Shown: one piece after another, positions 47,894 through 60,929 of the stretch | Numbering within the stretch: position 1 is the stretch's first letter | Layout of the letters: each line of letters opens with the position of its first letter | Assembly: GCA_037349315.1 (NCBI GenBank) | Contig: JBAIAC010000059.1 | Location: 17,268,501-17,332,500, forward strand | Length of the DNA stretch: 64,000 bases | Direction of reading: 5' to 3' | Origin: Chelydra serpentina | Lineage: Eukaryota; Chordata; Testudines; Chelydridae | Notes under the pieces: model-generated | Database searches by the model: none | What the model saw: the letters and a program-made list of their open reading frames with translations, nothing else | What the model was told of the DNA's origin: nothing | Translations under genes and position numbers: made by a program

Positions 47894-48274
47894 ACATGGC
47901 TTCCCTCAGCCCTCTTCACAGCCACGTGTAGTGATAAAGTACAGAAAATGACTTAGCTAATTAGAGTTTTCTTGTTTAACATTGCAGGCTGGAAAACACT
48001 TTAGGGATATGTATATATTTCATGTGGAATAGTTTCCCCTCATGTATTCTTGTAATGAAAACGTAGTTTTGTTTAGGAAAATATTAGAATTTTTAAACGC
48101 TCCTTGGTAAGTCACCATCTATGATGCAAGAATCCTCTATTCCCCAGTTTGTAGTGTAAAGGCTATACTATTCCAGAAATGCTATGCCGTTACGACTCCT
48201 CTGCCTAGAGACACTGATCTAGAATAAAATAGATTTCATTTCAGGATAAGTACTCCACTTTGTGAGCAGAGTAA

Positions 48275-48476
48275 GGGCTTGTTTACACATGGAGCTACTC
48301 TGGAATCGCTATTTAAAGCACAAAACTGTTCTTTAATATCTCGGTGGACTCTCTTATTCTACATACTCAGTGTATAGAATAAGAGTCCAGAGACAAAGTT
48401 ATTCAAAAACAGTTGTGTTTTAAAGTCACACCCTGCCGTAAACTGAATTTGCTTTCAAGTGTAGACAAGCTTTAAT
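48275..48476. mobile_element. MITE, 'gggcttgtttacacat' / 'gtgtagacaagctt' ends
   Basis: Ends are inverse complements. The centre has ggactctcttattctacatact and agtgtatagaataagagtcc, an inverted repeat in its own right. Non-coding. Confidence 0.6.
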
Positions 48477-48689
48477 TATTCCAGAATTAAGTCACTTTTA
48501 TTTTACAATAGATTGGGCACACAAGGAGCTGTTTTAGAATAGCTACTGGGAAACAGTTAGTCCAGAATAGCTATGCCGGGCAATTTCCTCGTGCACACAA
48601 ACTCTGAGATTGTAAGATCCAATGGAAAGAGCCCATGTCTCCTTATCTGCCTGCAAAGTATCCTGCACACCTACAATGTTATAGGAAAA

Positions 48690-49047
48690 TAACATTGAAA
48701 AATGCAGTAGGTTTTCTGCAAATGTTTTGGAATGAAATGAAAATTGTGTGTTTTATTTAAGTGTGGGGTGGTCGTTTTTTTGCAAAAATTTTCAGTTTTT
48801 CTTTTTTTAATTCTTCTCACCTCCATCTTTTCCCATTTCCCCAACTTTTTACACTAGAAAAGAAGGGTGGAAAGAGAAAAAGGGTGACCACTCACCAAAA
48901 AAAAAAAAAAAAGGTTTGGATTTCAGTAAAAAACAAACAAAAAAACCCTGAACATTTTAACCAAAATACCAATTTTTGGTTCAGTTGAAAAGCCAATAAT
49001 TTTCGTGCAAAAAAATGTCTGGGTAAAAATATTTTCAATCAGCTCTA
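48690..49047. mobile_element. AT-rich foldback MITE, third copy
   Basis: The right end caatcagctcta matches the 5832-6184 family. The interior has ttgcaaaaattttcagttttt at the left and accaatttttggttcagtt at the right around a purine tract. The left boundary is uncertain. Confidence 0.4.
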
Positions 49048-49049
49048 GG

Positions 49050-50230
49050 TATTACACATTCATAATGGGCCAGATCACGAGCTTTTGCTCAGTAACCGGC
49101 TCAAACACAAAAGCATTTTCAGACTATATATACACACTCGTAAGAAAAACAACAACTTTTTAGAATATTTCTGCCAACAAAAATAGGAAAGAGCTTTTCG
49201 AATTTCCTTCTTGTGGAAAGTGCTCAGACATGTGGCGTTTGGTGACCTTATCAAAACCTAGATAGCTACACAGGTAGATAGATGGATCATCCCTTTTAAG
49301 AGAAGCCCAGAAGTAAGGGACAATACAGCTGTATGCCACTTCTGGGGCAGTTATGGGCCCCAATTCCCCACTCCCTTTGAGTGACTGTACACCCCAGGGG
49401 AGTAGAGTCCCTGTGCTCTCCTGAACATAGGGACTGCAATTTTAGACGGCCTTTATATAGGCCATGCAAGATACTGGAAGGTGGATGCAAGGTGGAAGGA
49501 AGGCTTCTTGTGCCTTTCCCCCACATTTCACATGCAAGGGTCAGGCAGTATCTGGCTCAGTATCAGTTAGTCTACACTTCTTCTACATAAATCACTTTGG
49601 AAATGTGAGAGCTGCTATATACACAACTCAATTTTGCAAAAGGTTCTGTTGATCAGCCCTTCAGCTGACAGTTTCATATTTACCTGGGTACAAGATGAGG
49701 GATAGTCTCTGCCTCCAAATCCACTCCATAGCACATTGGATTTAAGGAGAACTCTATCCTAGCTGATGGTCAAGGGAAAACCTGCCTTGGGCAGGACACT
49801 GGTAATTGCCCTCTTGGGAAAAAGAAATGGATATGGGGACCCAAATTTACAGAGTTCAAATGAGGATGACACACTTATTTAAATTTTGGCCTCACAAAAC
49901 ACACGCTTATATTGTGAAACCCAATAGTTTTTATATAATAGTTTGAGAGGCTTCATGACCCTCAGAGTCCACAAGGTTCACTCAGGTCTAATTTTAACTC
50001 TTCCATTTATTCCAGCTATAGCCAGACAGCAACAACTTCCTCCAGTATCTTATTCCACTTCTGACAGACTGTTTCTACATAGCTGGCCTTAGAGGCCTCT
50101 CTTTTATTAATACTAGTTGATAAGTTAACTTGCCTGCCCTTCTTATTATGTATCTAGTTTTTCTTCCTTCATCCATGCTAGGCACATAGTGGCAACAGCA
50201 ATGTCACCTGTATTCATTGTTTTCCCCCCA
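49050..50230. other. Intronic DNA, nothing recognised
   Basis: Mixed composition with overlapping short frames at 49296-49652. No exon or element ends. Confidence 0.4.
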
Positions 50231-50235
50231 AATCA

Positions 50236-50350
50236 GTAATATTCATTTGTATTGCAGTACACCTACAAGTCCTAGACCTGGACCAGGCCTCCATTATGCT
50301 AGGTGCTGTACACACTCACAGAACAAAAAGATATTCCCTGACCCAAAGGA
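50236..50350 (+). repeat. Diverged SINE/LINE-tail-like repeat, second copy
   Basis: Contains tgctaggtgctgtacacac and agaacaaaaagatattccctgacccaaag, parallel to the 14165-14272 segment. Confidence 0.5.
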
Positions 50351-50397
50351 GTATAACAGAAGTTTACATTTAACATATGGGTATAAGCAGGGATCTC

Positions 50398-50705
50398 AAA
50401 CTCAAATCACCATGAGGGCCACATAAGAACTAGTAAATTGGCCTGAGGGCTGCATCACTGAAACCTTTTCATACGATACAAAAGTATAGTCAAAAATGAA
50501 AAAAATGAAGAGTAATATAGTATTCTATTAAAAGTCAATGTATTAACTTTTTAAAAACTGTAATGCAAAGAGGGGTTTTAATAAAATATAAACACTCAGT
50601 AATGTTTGGAGCTTGGCTGCCAGTGGAGTTGGCACCTATGGCGGGCTGCAGGAAATAACTCCGCGGGTTGCATGCGGCCCACGAGCCGTGTGTGAGAGAC
50701 CCCTG
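50398..50705. mobile_element. hAT-like MITE, family E (308 bp)
   Basis: Ends cagggatctcaaact and the inverse gtgagagacccctg. The direct repeat ggtataag lies at 50390-50397 and again at 50705-50712; the exact edge is ambiguous by one base. The interior shows the usual gagggccacat / tgcatgcggcccacgagcc boundaries of a vertebrate hAT family around an AT-rich middle. Non-coding. Confidence 0.8.
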
Positions 50706-51113
50706 GTATAAGCACTCCCACACAGGTCTGTCCGAGTTCTCCCCATACCTGCACTGGCCCTTATCAGCCTTCTTACATCTTTGTTTGGAGCAGCGGCTTG
50801 CACTCCTATTTTTGCACTCCTTGACCTTTGAATGTAGCTACTCATTTCTATTTCTTTCATCCTTGAAGTCATACCACAGTTTCTCTCTGAGTAGCTCTTC
50901 CTTGACTTCCCATCTAAGAGCATCCCAAGTCCAGTTCCCATGGTCAAACAAACATATTTCATAAAAATATCATAAAAAGATCAGCATAGAAAGCTTTGCT
51001 AGGCAGATATTAATATGAGATGCCCTTACTTCTGATGCCCTTACTTATGATGTTCAATGGCACCTTAACTCCATGAATAGTTCCACTGCAGTCAGAAAAA
51101 CTCTCTAGGGCCA

Positions 51114-51733
51114 ATGCAAGTCAGACAGCATGGAGGGGATTGTTCAATAACCAGCTCCTTAATCATAGCCTATGGGGACACACATTTGATCAGACCGGAG
51201 AATCGCACCATCACCAGGAAAAGGCAGGTCTACGTGATTGGGGACTCCTTACTCAGAAGAATAGACAGGCCTGTAACCAGAGGTGATCCAGAGAACAGAA
51301 GGGTGTGCTGTCTGCCGGGTGCTAAGATACAGGATTTGGACCTGAGGCGGAAGAGGATCCTAAAGGAGGCGGGAAAGAATCCACTGTTGTCCTTCATGTG
51401 GAAACAAATGATACGGCTAGATTCTTGCTGGAATGTATCAAGGGAGACTATGCCAGGCTGGGGAAGACACTTAAGGAAATCGAGGCTCGGTGATCTTCAG
51501 TGGGAATCTGCCTGTTCCTAGAGAAGGGCAACAAAGGTGTGACAAGATTATGATGATCAACAGATGGCTCAGGCAGTGGTGCTATAAGGAGGGCTTTGGG
51601 ATGTATGGCCACTGGGAGGCATTCATGGACAGAGGACTGTTCTCTCGTCTCGGGATGGACTTCACTTGAGTAGGGAGGGAAATAGATTTCTAGGATGGAG
51701 GCTGGCACAACTGATTAAGAGAGCTTTAAACTA
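51114..51733 (+). pseudogene. CR1 ORF1 remnant (SGNH/GDSL esterase domain)
   Basis: The first open segment (51114-51521) contains the block I nucleophile motif GDSLLRR. The next expected block reads HVETND in another frame (about 51390), where a Gly is normal, and the C-terminal catalytic block DGLHLS is seen near 51656-51673. The three pieces lie in different frames, giving at least two frameshifts. CR1 ORF1 proteins are RNA-binding or esterase-bearing accessory proteins; this copy cannot make one. Confidence 0.8.
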
Positions 51734-51736
51734 CGA

Positions 51737-54720
51737 ATGTGGGGAAGATGGTTGGGAGATGTCCAGGTAATCTCTACGCCGAATTTTAATGTTGAGAGGG
51801 AAGAAAATGAAGTAAGAAAGGATACAGCCGTGGGTAAGAGAATGGACATAAGGAGGAAGGATAGTGTAGATACTAGTCTAATAGGTGATACTGGTGGTAG
51901 AATGTCCATGCCTAATCGGGTAAAGAATTTGAGCGAGGCCAAACAGCAAAAATTAAGATGTTTGTACACCAATGCAAGGAGCCTAGGTAACAAAATGGAA
52001 GAACTAGAGCTACTGGTGCAGGAAGTGAAACCAGATATTATAGGGATAACAGAAACATGGTGGAATAGTAGTCATGACTGGAGTACAGGTATTGAAGGGT
52101 ATGTGCTGTTTAGGAAAGACAGAAATAAAGGTAAAGGTTGGGGAGTAGCATTGTATATCAATGATAAGGTAGACTGTAAAGAAATAAGAAGTGATGGAAT
52201 GGATAAGACAGAGTCCGTCTGGGCAAAAATCACACAGGGAAGAAAGCTTCTAGAGCCTCCCCTGGGATAGTGCTTGGGGTGTGCTATAGACCACCGGGAT
52301 CTGATCTGGATATGGACAGAGGCCTCTTTAACGTTTTTAATGAAGTAAATACTAATGGGAATTGTGTGATCATGGGAGACTTTAACTTCCCAGATATAGA
52401 CTGGAGGACAAGTGCTAGTAATAATAATAGGGCTCAGATTTTCCTAGATGCAATAGCTGATGGATTCCTTCACCAAGTAGTTGCTGAACCAACAAGAGGG
52501 GATGCCATTTTAGATTTGGTTTTGGTGAGTAGTGAGGATCTCATAGAAGAAATGGTTGTAGGGGACAACCTTGGTTCAAGTGATCATGAGCTAATTCAGT
52601 TCAAACTGAATGGAAGAATAAACAAAAACAGATCTGTGACTAGGGTTTTTTATTTCAAAAGGGCTAACTTTAAAAAATTAAGGAAATTAGTTAGGGAAGT
52701 GGATTGGACTGAAGAACCTGTGGATCTAAAGGCGGAGGAGGCCTGGAATTACTTCAAGTCAAAGTTGCAGAAACTATCAGAAGCCTGCATCCCAAGAAAG
52801 GGGAAAAAATTCATAGGCAGGAGTTGTAGACCAAGCTGGATGAGCAAGCATCTCAGAGAGGAGATTAAGAAAAAGCAGAAAGCCTACAAAGAGTGGAAGA
52901 TGGAAGGGATCAGCAAGGAAAGCTACCTTATTGAGGTCAGAACATGTAGGGATAAAGTGAGAAAGGCCAAAAGCCATGTAGAGTTGGACTTTGCAAAGGG
53001 AATTAAAAACAATAGTAAAAGGCTCTATAGCCATATAAATAAGAAGAAAACAAAGAAAGAAGAAGAGGGACTGCTAAACACTGAGGATGGAGTGGAGGTT
53101 AAGGATAATCTAGGCATGGCCCAATATCTAAACAAAAACTTTGCCTCAGTCTTTAATTAGGCTAATGAGGAGCCTAGGGATAATGGCAGGATAACAAACG
53201 GGAATGAGGATATGGAGGTAGATATTACCACATCCGAGGTAGACACCAAACTCGAACAGCATAATGGGACTAAATCAGGGGGGCCCAGATAATCTTCATC
53301 CAAGAATATTAAAGGAACTGGCACATGGAATTTCAAACCCATTAGCAAGAATTTTTAATGAATCTGTAAACTCAGGGGTTTTACCGTATGACTGGAGAAT
53401 TGCTAACATAGCTCCTATTTTTAAGAAAGGGAAAAAAAGTAATCCAGGTAACTACAGGTTTGTTACTTTGACATCTGTAACATGCAAAGTCTTGGAAATT
53501 TTTTTGAAGGAGAATGTAGTTAAGGACATCGAGGTCAACGGTAATTGGAACAAAATACAACATGGTTTTACAAAAGGTAGATCGTACCAAACCAGCCTGA
53601 TCTCCTTCTTTGAGAAGGTAACAGACTTTTTAGACAAAGGAAACACAGTGGATCTAATTTACCTCAATTTCAGTAAGGTATTTGATATGGTTCCACATGA
53701 GGAATTATTAGTTAAATTGGAAAAGATGGGGATCGATATGAAAATTGAAAGGTGGATAAGGAACTGGTTAAAGGGAAAACTACAACGGGTCATACTGAAA
53801 AGTGAACTGTCAGGCTGGAAGGAGGTTACTAGTGGGATCAGGGATCGGTTTTGGGACCAATCTTATTTAATCTTTTTATTACTGATCTTGGCACAAAAAG
53901 TCAGAGTGCGCTAATAAAGTTTGCAGATGACACAAAGCTGGGAAGTATTGCCAATACAGAGAAGGACTGGGATATCATACAGGAAGATCTGGATGACCTT
54001 GTAAACTGGAGTAATAGTAATAGGATGAAATTTAAAAGTGAAAAGTGCAAGGTCATGCATTTAGGGATTAATAACAAGAATTTTTGTTATAAACTAGGGA
54101 TGCATCAGTTGGAAGTAACAGAAGAGGAGAAGGACCTCGGAGTATTGGCTGATTACAGGATGACTATGAGCCACCAATGTTATATGGCCATGAAAAAAGC
54201 TAATGCGGTCTTGGGATGTATCAGACAAGGTATTTTCAGTAGAGATAAGGAGGTGTTAGTACCATTATACAAGGCACTGGTGAGACCTCATCTGGAATAC
54301 TGTGTGCAGTTCTGGTCTCCCATGTTTAAGAAGGATGAATTCAAACTGGAATAGGTACAGAGAAGGGCTACTAGGATGATCCGAGGAATGGACAACCTGT
54401 TTTATGAAAGGAGACTCAAAGATCTTAGCTTGTTTAGCCTAAGCAAAAGAATGCTGAGGGGAGATATGATTGCTCTCTATAAATATATCAGAAGGATAAA
54501 TACCAGGGAGGGAGAGGAATTATTTAAGCTCAGTACCAATGTGGACAGAAGAACAAATGGATATAAACTGGCCATCAGGAAGTTTAGACTTGAAATTAGA
54601 TGAAGGTTTCTAACCATCAGAGGAGTGAAGTTCTGGAACAGCCTTCCAAGGGAAGTAGTGGGGGCAAAAGACATATCTGGCTTCAAGATTAAGCTTGATA
54701 AGTTTATGGAGGGGATGGTA
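51737..54720 (+). pseudogene. CR1 ORF2 remnant (AP endonuclease + reverse transcriptase)
   Basis: The endonuclease domain reads LYTNARSLGNK, GITETWW, GDFNFPDIDW and GSSDHE in order, all key acidic, Asn and His positions present. The reverse transcriptase follows: HPRILKEL, YRFVTLTSVTCK, HGFTKGRS, YLNFSKVFD (motif A, with Asn where the catalytic Asp should be) and FADDTKL (motif C intact). The C-terminal domain continues to about 54720. Breaks: frameshift near 52240, stop at 53158, frameshift near 53283, frameshift near 53840, stops at 54352 and 54601. Typical neutral decay. Confidence 0.92.
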
Positions 54721-55170
54721 TGATGGGATAGCCTAATTTTGGCAATTAATTGATCTTTGACTATTAGCGGTAAATACACCCAATAGCCTGTGATGGGATG
54801 TTAGATGGGGTGGGATCTGAGTTATTACAGAGAATTCTTTCCTGGGTGTCTGGCTGGTGAGGCTTGCCCACATGCTCAGGATTTAGCTGATCGCCATATT
54901 TGCGGTCAGGAAGAAATTTTCCTCCAGGGAAGATTGGCAGAGGCCCTGGGGGTTTTTCGCCTTCCTCTTCAGCATGGGACACAGTTCACTTGCTGAAGGA
55001 TTCTCTGCAACTTGAAGTCTAAACCATGATTTGAGGACTTCAATAATTCAGACATAGGTTAGGGGCTTATTACAGGAGTGGGTGGGTGAGATTCTGTGGT
55101 CTGCGTTGTGCAGGAGATCAGACTAGACGATCATAATGGTTCTCTTCTGACATTAAAGACTATGAGTCTA
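54721..55170 (+). other. CR1 3' untranslated region and tail
   Basis: Contains ctgtgatgggatgttagatg, cctggtgtctggctggtg-like and gaggcttgcccacatgctc phrases of turtle CR1 3' ends, then ggagatcagactagacgatc and the terminal short tandem motif ctatgagtctatg. Confidence 0.75.
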
Positions 55171-55174
55171 TGTT

Positions 55175-57185
55175 GACAGTCAAGTCAGTCATTGATGAAG
55201 ATGCTCTCAAGAAGAGTCTCCCATATAAAATATATATGTAAGGAACAATTTCTCATGTATTTACTATAGAGATTTCATTAAACATCTGCCAGCTGACTCA
55301 GCCCTTCCCTGCATACTGAAATATAAACTCAGACTAATATTTGCTTTTGCATCACATGCGTGGGTGCACCTAAGCCTCCATATAAAAGATGCTGTGCAAA
55401 CAACTTCGATGAATGCAGAATACATTTCTTTATTGAACTGACTGACTGCCAGTACATAGCCTTTTGTTTTAAACAGGCACTTGACCATATATATATATAT
55501 ATTTTATATAATCATGTGAACTTCCAAAATTAACCCTTCAGAAAAAGAAAGTCAGTATTTGCCATTGCTAAATATTGATGCATATAGAGTGGGAATTCCC
55601 AATGCAGGATTAACAGCTTATAAATTAACCATAGCTTTTGTCATCAGATACAACAGAAATGCAGATTTGTTCTACCAGGTAAGTAAGGTAATCCAATACC
55701 AGTGATGATCAGTTTTATGTTCGAAGATGGCATGAAACAAATGCATCAAATATAACTGGTTATGTTGACATGAGGGGTTTCACTGAATTTGATACCACAC
55801 ACCCAATATGAAATATTACACTTACCCACGGGTCACACTATAAGTCCACTATAAATTTTGAAGGAGATACTATAAAAAGTGAATGTTATTGTTATTTCAG
55901 AAATGTCTACAACTAATACAAAATTCCATTTATTGAAAAGGAGGATTGTAGTTGGACTCAAACCTCTCTCTCCCCCCCCTTCCTCTTCCTTTCCCTCTCC
56001 CAGAAGCAGCCTAAGCATGCCATGAAACTTATAAATGGTGTCATATACATAGTGGTTGCCATTAAAATCTAGTTTAGGAATATATGATATGCCCATTACT
56101 GTAATACTAACACTAGTCTTAGTATTTGAAAAATTGATCTCTCCGATACTACTCGTAGTAACTAATGGCCATTTTTTACTTTTTAAGTGATCACTGTATA
56201 TAGAAGCAGTATTTTTTATTTAAACAACTGGTATATGATTGTATACTGTTGAGAAGCTTTTCTAATATTAATTTTAAAGTCCTTACAGAGAATATTTTTA
56301 CCCATTGAGAAGAATTTTAAATTTCCCATTTTTAAAAATCAGATTCAGATTGCACTTGAGTGCTAAAATAGTTGAAGCATAAGTCTACAGAGATTCTGTA
56401 GTAAGTATTGGCAGAAGAGTATACACCTCCCAAATTTCCCTACAACAGTTATCAATATTCAATATCATATACAGCTTCTGTGGTTGCAAACAATTAAACA
56501 TGCTGGGAAAACCGGTGCTGTAAAATATAGACCATCTCTTGATAACAGTTTTCTTCACAGCAGACAGTTGAATAAGGTGTACAGAAACATATAGCAAACG
56601 CACAAGCGTTAATTGTTTTTGAGTCAAGAGGGCGATTTACGTTTTCATTTATTTTCTGTGATTCAACAATTTGAATAATTCTTTGAAAAAGTTTTCTTGC
56701 TACAGTTTGAAGACAGAGGTTTCTGGGAAAGATCTGAAAATGCTTCCTCAGGCATTAGAGTTGTTAATAAGTAGAGAGAGAGAAAGAGATATTAGCAAAC
56801 AACATTAAAAGGGGAAGAATCAACTTCGCTGCCTTACTAGTGGTTTAAAACACATTCCAGATTAGAAACATCATGGAAAGCTACACTTTTACGAGACATC
56901 CCACATTGCTCCAGAGTACAAACAGTATATGAGTAGAAGAGGAGCTCCTTTTGCTGCCTATAGGAAGGTAAATGTTCTATATAACATCATGGTTATACAC
57001 TTAAATCAATGGGCACACCCTTAAAGCAAGGGTATTTGGAAGCTTAATAGCACAAGTGAGGTTTAAGAGACCACAGTGTGTACTAAAATATCTTATCAAG
57101 GGAAACTCCACTTACCTAACAAAAAAGGAACATGAACTTGCAGGATAGTTTAATATATTCATTTATGAACCTAGATATATGCAAG
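55175..57185. other. Intronic DNA, (AT)n only
   Basis: AT-rich, with alternating AT at about 55486-55510 and a pyrimidine-rich patch at 55962-55999. No element ends or coding signal. Confidence 0.4.
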
Positions 57186-57189
57186 GAGG

Positions 57190-57405
57190 CAGTATGGCTA
57201 GTGGTGAAAGGAAGAGTTTGGGTGTCAGGAGACAAACATTCACTCCGGACTCTGGCTCAGCATGTGATCTTGGACAAGTAATGTTTCTGTCTCTGATTTT
57301 CCCCAGCCATAGGTGGGGATAATGTGATGTGCACCCATTAACTTTGTAAAATGCGTTGAAATCTTTGACAAACGGCACTAGATAAATATGAAGTACGGTG
57401 ATATA
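57190..57405 (+). mobile_element. MIR-type SINE
   Basis: Head ggcagtatggctagtggtga and gggtgtcaggagacaaa; core ctcagcatgtgatcttgga and agtaatgtttctgtctctg; then taggtggggataatgtga and ctttgtaaaatgcgttgaaa. Plus orientation, diverged along its length. Confidence 0.7.
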
Positions 57406-57484
57406 GTAAATGACTGGTTCTGAGCCCAATACCAGTAAAATACTAGCAGATGAATACAGAAGAATTAGAGATTATGACATAGGG

Positions 57485-57615
57485 CCCAATTATCTCATGT
57501 ACACAAATGCACAGTGAACTCAGAAATAACTCCATTGATATCTCTGGGTTTATACTAGTGTAATACTTATGGAAGTGAGAATGGACTGAAGTCCGTAGTG
57601 TTGAAAACGGATCAA
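57485..57615. repeat. Decayed foldback element
   Basis: Starts gggcccaattatctcatgta and contains cagaaataactccattgata and gtttatactagtgtaatac, a degraded relative of the palindrome at 42709-42838. Confidence 0.4.
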
Positions 57616-57724
57616 CATCTTTTTTGGCCTGAATGCAATTCTTTAACTAGTTACTGCTCAAATGGGGGGGGGGTAAAAATCACTATTTGTCTTATTACAC
57701 ATCTATCATAAGGTCCATTAGGGC

Positions 57725-58684
57725 AGCTTTTCCTTAAGTAGCCAACCACAGAGCGACAGGTGCATCCTACCTTAGTTTCCCTTTCTTCGGTCAACCAACT
57801 TGCCCATCCTTTCCACAGACCAGACCAGCAGCCATCTCATCTGCCCAGGAATGGAATGCTGTCCCTCTCAGAGTTCAATAAAATCCCAATGTCCAGGAAT
57901 CATTTTTTTACTTTAAGTGCAGTCATTTGCAGATCCCACCAAGTGAAAAAGTTCACAAACCCCAAAGTAAAACAAGATAAAAAGACAGCAATTCACCAGC
58001 TCTGCCATCCCTATCTCGGGATCCCCACTCTCCAAGCCACGTACCTAGGAGGTCACAATCCCTGTTCCATGATTCCTGTGTGTGTCCCTATTCCAGAGTC
58101 TCCACCCCACTGGTCTTTTCAATTTTCTTGCAACTCTTCTGCCATGATCCTCATCTCTGGTCTTCTCTGAGTGGGCTCCCCATGCCTATGACTGCTGAGT
58201 TCCTGCAGAATTACCCTCTTCTCTTGGGTTTTGCCTGCCCTGGATCTTTCCTTTTACCTAAAGACTGCCCTATGAGTCTTCCACCCGACAGGGTTTCCCC
58301 TGCTCCAGTCAGTCCTGTCCCACCAACTCTCTACAGTTCTTCCTCTGCACCAGCTCATCCCCTCCCCACTCCCGTTCTCTGAGGGGGCTCATGCAGCTCA
58401 CTTCAGGGAACCCTCACCAGCTGGCTGCTGCTTGCTTCTTCTTTCAACTACTTCCTGGCTTTTTATCAGTGCTCACATGCTGCCAGAACACTCTGAGATG
58501 CTGTTCCGGCACTTTCTGGGGGAGCTGGAATAGTGTCTTATGGAATTTCCAGTCCTTTTGGCACCGGCATTCCAGCATTTCTCAAGCGCAGCACTCACCC
58601 TCTGTTTTTTATAGATGCTACTAAGTGTTGTCTATCTGACCCCACTGGAAGGCAGCTACTCTAATTACTGTAGGTACAGGAGAA
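57725..58684 (-). other. GC-richer tract, possible decayed LTR, unclassified
   Basis: Composition is richer in C (plus strand) than the surroundings and lacks stops over long stretches, giving overlapping frames of 136, 100 and 77 codons that share no known motifs. On the minus strand there is a gataaaaagcc TATA-like string and a T-rich downstream stretch, which could suit an LTR. I could not find TG...CA ends with matching duplications, so this stays open. Confidence 0.3.
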
Positions 58685-58774
58685 CTGGACCTGTTCCCTT
58701 TTAAAGGGACCAGTCACCCTATACTTATTTTTGAAGAAGCTTGGCAACATTGTGACAACAAATGAATTACCTCC
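58685..58774. repeat. Local duplication, left copy
   Basis: ctggacctgttcccttttaa to aacaaatgaattacctcc. Same orientation as the copy at 58969-59072, about 195 bp away. It lacks a 14-base insert (gacagcacctctac) present in the right copy. Confidence 0.85.
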
Positions 58775-58968
58775 CGGAGAATTAGAATCTAGGCCTTGAA
58801 TACGGATCCACATGTTCAAGACAACAGGTGCTTAGAGTGTGGTGGAGATATTGCCCTGAGCTTTCCATTTGTCTTTAGCCATCCCCTTGGCAAACACAGG
58901 TAGCAGCTTTGATGGGCCTTGGAGAAAGCAGTATCTATTGAAGAGAAAGCCCCTGGGCAGATCCTCAG

Positions 58969-59072
58969 CTGGACCTGTTCCCTTTTAAAGGGATCAGTCA
59001 TCCTATGACAGCACCTCTACACTTATTTTTGAAGAAGCTTGGCAGTATTGTGACAACAAATGAATTACCCCC
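58969..59072. repeat. Local duplication, right copy
   Basis: Begins ctggacctgttcccttttaa and includes ttatttttgaagaagcttgg and tgacaacaaatgaattac. A few substitutions and the 14-base insert separate it from the left copy. It ends 460 bp from the KCNQ1 exon 2 donor. Confidence 0.85.
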
Positions 59073-59077
59073 CTGTA

Positions 59078-59147
59078 AAGATTCATCTCCCATTGAAGTC
59101 AATGGGAGTCCTTCCATTGTTTTCAGTGGACTTTGGTTAGGTCCTAA
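59078..59147. repeat. Foldback element with 'cccattgaagtcaatgggag' core
   Basis: Inner palindrome cccattgaagtcaatggga with a partly matching outer arm (ttgttttcagtggactttgg). Same family as 3027 and 3731. Confidence 0.5.
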
Positions 59148-60827
<1,680 letters not shown>

Positions 60828-60925
60828 AGGGCTTGCCTGCAGCAGTGGGATGTAAATTCTAGTCCGCCCTAGTGTGTCGCACACTAACTGGCCTGGGGAG
60901 ACCCTGGTGGCAAGCACACAAGTTC
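60828..60925. mobile_element. Fragment of a 'gggcttg(t)cta' MITE
   Basis: Starts gggcttgcctgcagcagtg and continues tctagtccgccctagtgtg and ggcaagcacacaag. Likely half of an element of the 11227 type. The other end is not found. Confidence 0.35.
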
Positions 60926-60929
60926 CCTA

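Larger units (their letters stand above)
51100..55170 (+). mobile_element. CR1 non-LTR retrotransposon, near full length, inactive
   Basis: About 4 kb on the plus strand: ORF1 (esterase type, 51114-51733), ORF2 (endonuclease and reverse transcriptase, about 51737-54720) and a 3' untranslated region ending with CR1-type tail repeats (gactatgagtctatg at 55148-55162). CR1 copies itself through RNA by target-primed reverse transcription and usually leaves no clear target-site duplication; none is seen. Both ORFs carry several frameshifts and stops, so the element is dead. It lies antisense to KCNQ1 within the inferred intron. Confidence 0.93.

Noticed and set aside
52777..53034. Minus-strand frames within the CR1 element
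   Set aside because: Shadows of the plus-strand ORF2 coding sequence.
57760..58382. 136- and 100-codon Ser/Pro-rich frames
   Set aside because: They overlap in different frames and have no recognisable motif, consistent with a C-rich non-coding tract. Kept only as an open question about the tract.
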